From the NCBI GenBank assembly GCA_002315015.1, contig DCEX01000027.1, forward strand, positions 12,679 through 25,973: a stretch of DNA of 13,295 nt, read 5' to 3'. The notes under the pieces were generated by a model. That model was not told the origin of the DNA. It did no database searches and saw only the letters and a list, made by a program, of their open reading frames with translations. How positions within the stretch are numbered: the first letter of the stretch is position 1; every line of letters begins with the position of its first letter. This document shows, piece by piece, positions 12,181-13,295 of this stretch. The translations under genes and the position numbers were made by a program. The DNA is from Faecalibacterium sp. UBA1819 (lineage in GTDB: Bacteria; Bacillota; Clostridia; Oscillospirales; Ruminococcaceae).

Positions 12181-13295
12181 ATGGAGACTTTAACTAAGCC
12201 AATGAATGATCTAGTAACTATTTACATGCAGGTTTATAATACAAAAAAATTTTTAAGGCGTGCGATCGATAGTGTTTTAAATCAAACTTACCATAATATA
12301 GAATTTATCTTAGTAGATAATGGTTGTACAGATGGCTGTTCTGAAATTATCAAAGAATATGCTGAAAAGGATTCTAGAGTTATATATATACATTATGAAG
12401 AAAATCAGCAATATTTTTTTGAAAGTCTTTTAGAACAGTATGCGACCGGACGTTACTTCACATTACTTGACAGCGATGATTGGTTAGAAAGTAATTTCTT
12501 AGAATTAATGGTTGGTTTTGCTCAAGCGAGTAAACTAGATATTGTTTCTACTGGAAGCATCATGCATCATCCAAATGGATATGAGGAGAAAAGGCCGAGC
12601 TTTTCATTAGATCGTATGGTGCTTGAAAAAAAAGATTTTGCTAAGTATTTGCCCTATTATCATTGGTGTTTACGTGCTAACTGGGGAAATTTGTTTTCTA
12701 TGGAAATCGTTAAAAGCGTAAAAGATGTTGCCAAGTTGTCATATGGCAGAGATACGCTTTATTCTTTTCAGTATTTGAGAAAAGCCAATAGAATAGGTCT
12801 TTTAGGTCGGTGGCTTCATCATTATCAACTGCACTTTAAGTCATCTTCGTACAATTACACGCCTGATCGTTTTGAGGCTGATGTAGTTTTGTGGGATGAT
12901 TTAATGGATTTTTTAGCTGCTTATGGTGAATTATCCCAACAGAATAAGGATTTTGCATACAGCATTTATGCAAATGCACTTTTGGATACAATGTCCGTTA
13001 TTTCCAACTCAAAGTTAACGGTGAAGAAAAAGTTTGAAGAGTATTGTCGAATTGCAAAACATCCTGCGACAAAAAGATGCTATCAAGAGGGAGGCCAAGC
13101 AGTTGCGGTTAGCAGAAGTGTGCTTATAGAAAATTTGTTTGCTTTTTACAGTCAAAATAATGACAAAAAAGCTTTCGATATATTGCACTCTGTGCTCAAG
13201 GAATACTGCCCTAATTGTTCAAAAATTTTAAATGCAAAGAATTTAAGTTTTTTTATGAATGAAGCACTGGACTTGTTTGTGAAAGATGATATGGA
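12181..13295 (+). CDS. Second family 2 glycosyltransferase, cut by the window edge
   Basis: The frame stays open for 371 codons to the window end, so the C-terminus is missing. The N-terminal GT-A domain shows VTIYMQVYN (12-20), RAIDSVLNQTY (27-37), VDNGCTDGC (45-53) and the metal-binding DSDDW (97-101). Two positions depart from the common pattern: Gln where most family 2 enzymes have Pro (MPVYN), and Asn-Gly-Cys for Asp-Gly-Ser. The usual GxxxARN block is replaced by an EENQQYFFES stretch. The region after about residue 200 is long, lacks family motifs I recognise, and may be a separate domain. The start is uncertain: no clear SD precedes the ATG at 12181, and the next ATG at 12202 has only a GGAG 15 nt away. 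A TAA two codons upstream sets the limit. A 60-nt gap with nothing recognisable separates it from the first glycosyltransferase. Confidence 0.82.
   Translation, partial: METLTKPMNDLVTIYMQVYNTKKFLRRAIDSVLNQTYHNIEFILVDNGCTDGCSEIIKEYAEKDSRVIYIHYEENQQYFFESLLEQYATGRYFTLLDSDDWLESNFLELMVGFAQASKLDIVSTGSIMHHPNGYEEKRPSFSLDRMVLEKKDFAKYLPYYHWCLRANWGNLFSMEIVKSVKDVAKLSYGRDTLYSFQYLRKANRIGLLGRWLHHYQLHFKSSSYNYTPDRFEADVVLWDDLMDFLAAYGELSQQNKDFAYSIYANALLDTMSVISNSKLTVKKKFEEYCRIAKHPATKRCYQEGGQAVAVSRSVLIENLFAFYSQNNDKKAFDILHSVLKEYCPNCSKILNAKNLSFFMNEALDLFVKDDM

Noticed and set aside
1..13295. tRNA, rRNA, CRISPR array, insertion sequence or phage genes
   Set aside because: I saw no tRNA/rRNA-like sequence, no regularly spaced repeats, and no transposase or integrase frame anywhere.

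Overview
The window looks like a chromosomal segment from a mid-G+C Clostridia-type Firmicute. The grounds are strong AGGAGG-like Shine-Dalgarno (SD) sites, TTGACA/TATAAT-type promoters, and short-spaced or overlapping operons. A MarR plus heterodimeric ABC exporter cassette and a small NAD(P)HX dehydratase / BI-1 / PAP2 group are also typical of such genomes. The exact taxon cannot be fixed from the sequence alone.

Region 1 (1-4720, minus strand) is a three-gene multidrug-exporter operon. It reads marR-type repressor, then a 738-aa ABC half-transporter with a degenerate nucleotide site, then a 613-aa ABC half-transporter with catalytic residues, then a long hairpin terminator. A strong promoter lies over a dense cluster of inverted and direct repeats, the likely MarR operator. 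The two half-transporters should form one asymmetric exporter that the repressor controls.

Region 2 (4740-7361, plus strand) is an ABC-2 type transporter operon: one ATPase and two six-helix permeases with 3-nt or overlapping junctions. Its putative promoter sits about 275 nt before the first gene. The leader can fold into nested stems and a hairpin that covers the ATPase ribosome binding site. It matches no riboswitch class I can recognise and is one of the two most interesting places in the window.

Region 3 (7363-9953, minus strand) holds nnrD (metabolite repair of hydrated NAD(P)H), a Bax-inhibitor-1 family membrane protein and a PAP2 family membrane phosphatase. The BI-1 promoter lies inside the 3' end of nnrD. 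A terminator sits directly in front of the PAP2 ribosome binding site.

Region 4 (about 9960-13295, plus strand) is visibly A+T-richer and begins a surface-polysaccharide cluster: rfbF (CDP-glucose synthesis), then two family 2 glycosyltransferases, the second cut by the window edge. A 476-nt gap precedes it. That gap carries tandem promoters, palindromes sharing the half-site ATAGCA, a 26-codon leader reading frame and a terminator-like hairpin whose loop contains the leader stop codon. This arrangement suggests attenuation or antitermination control of the cluster.
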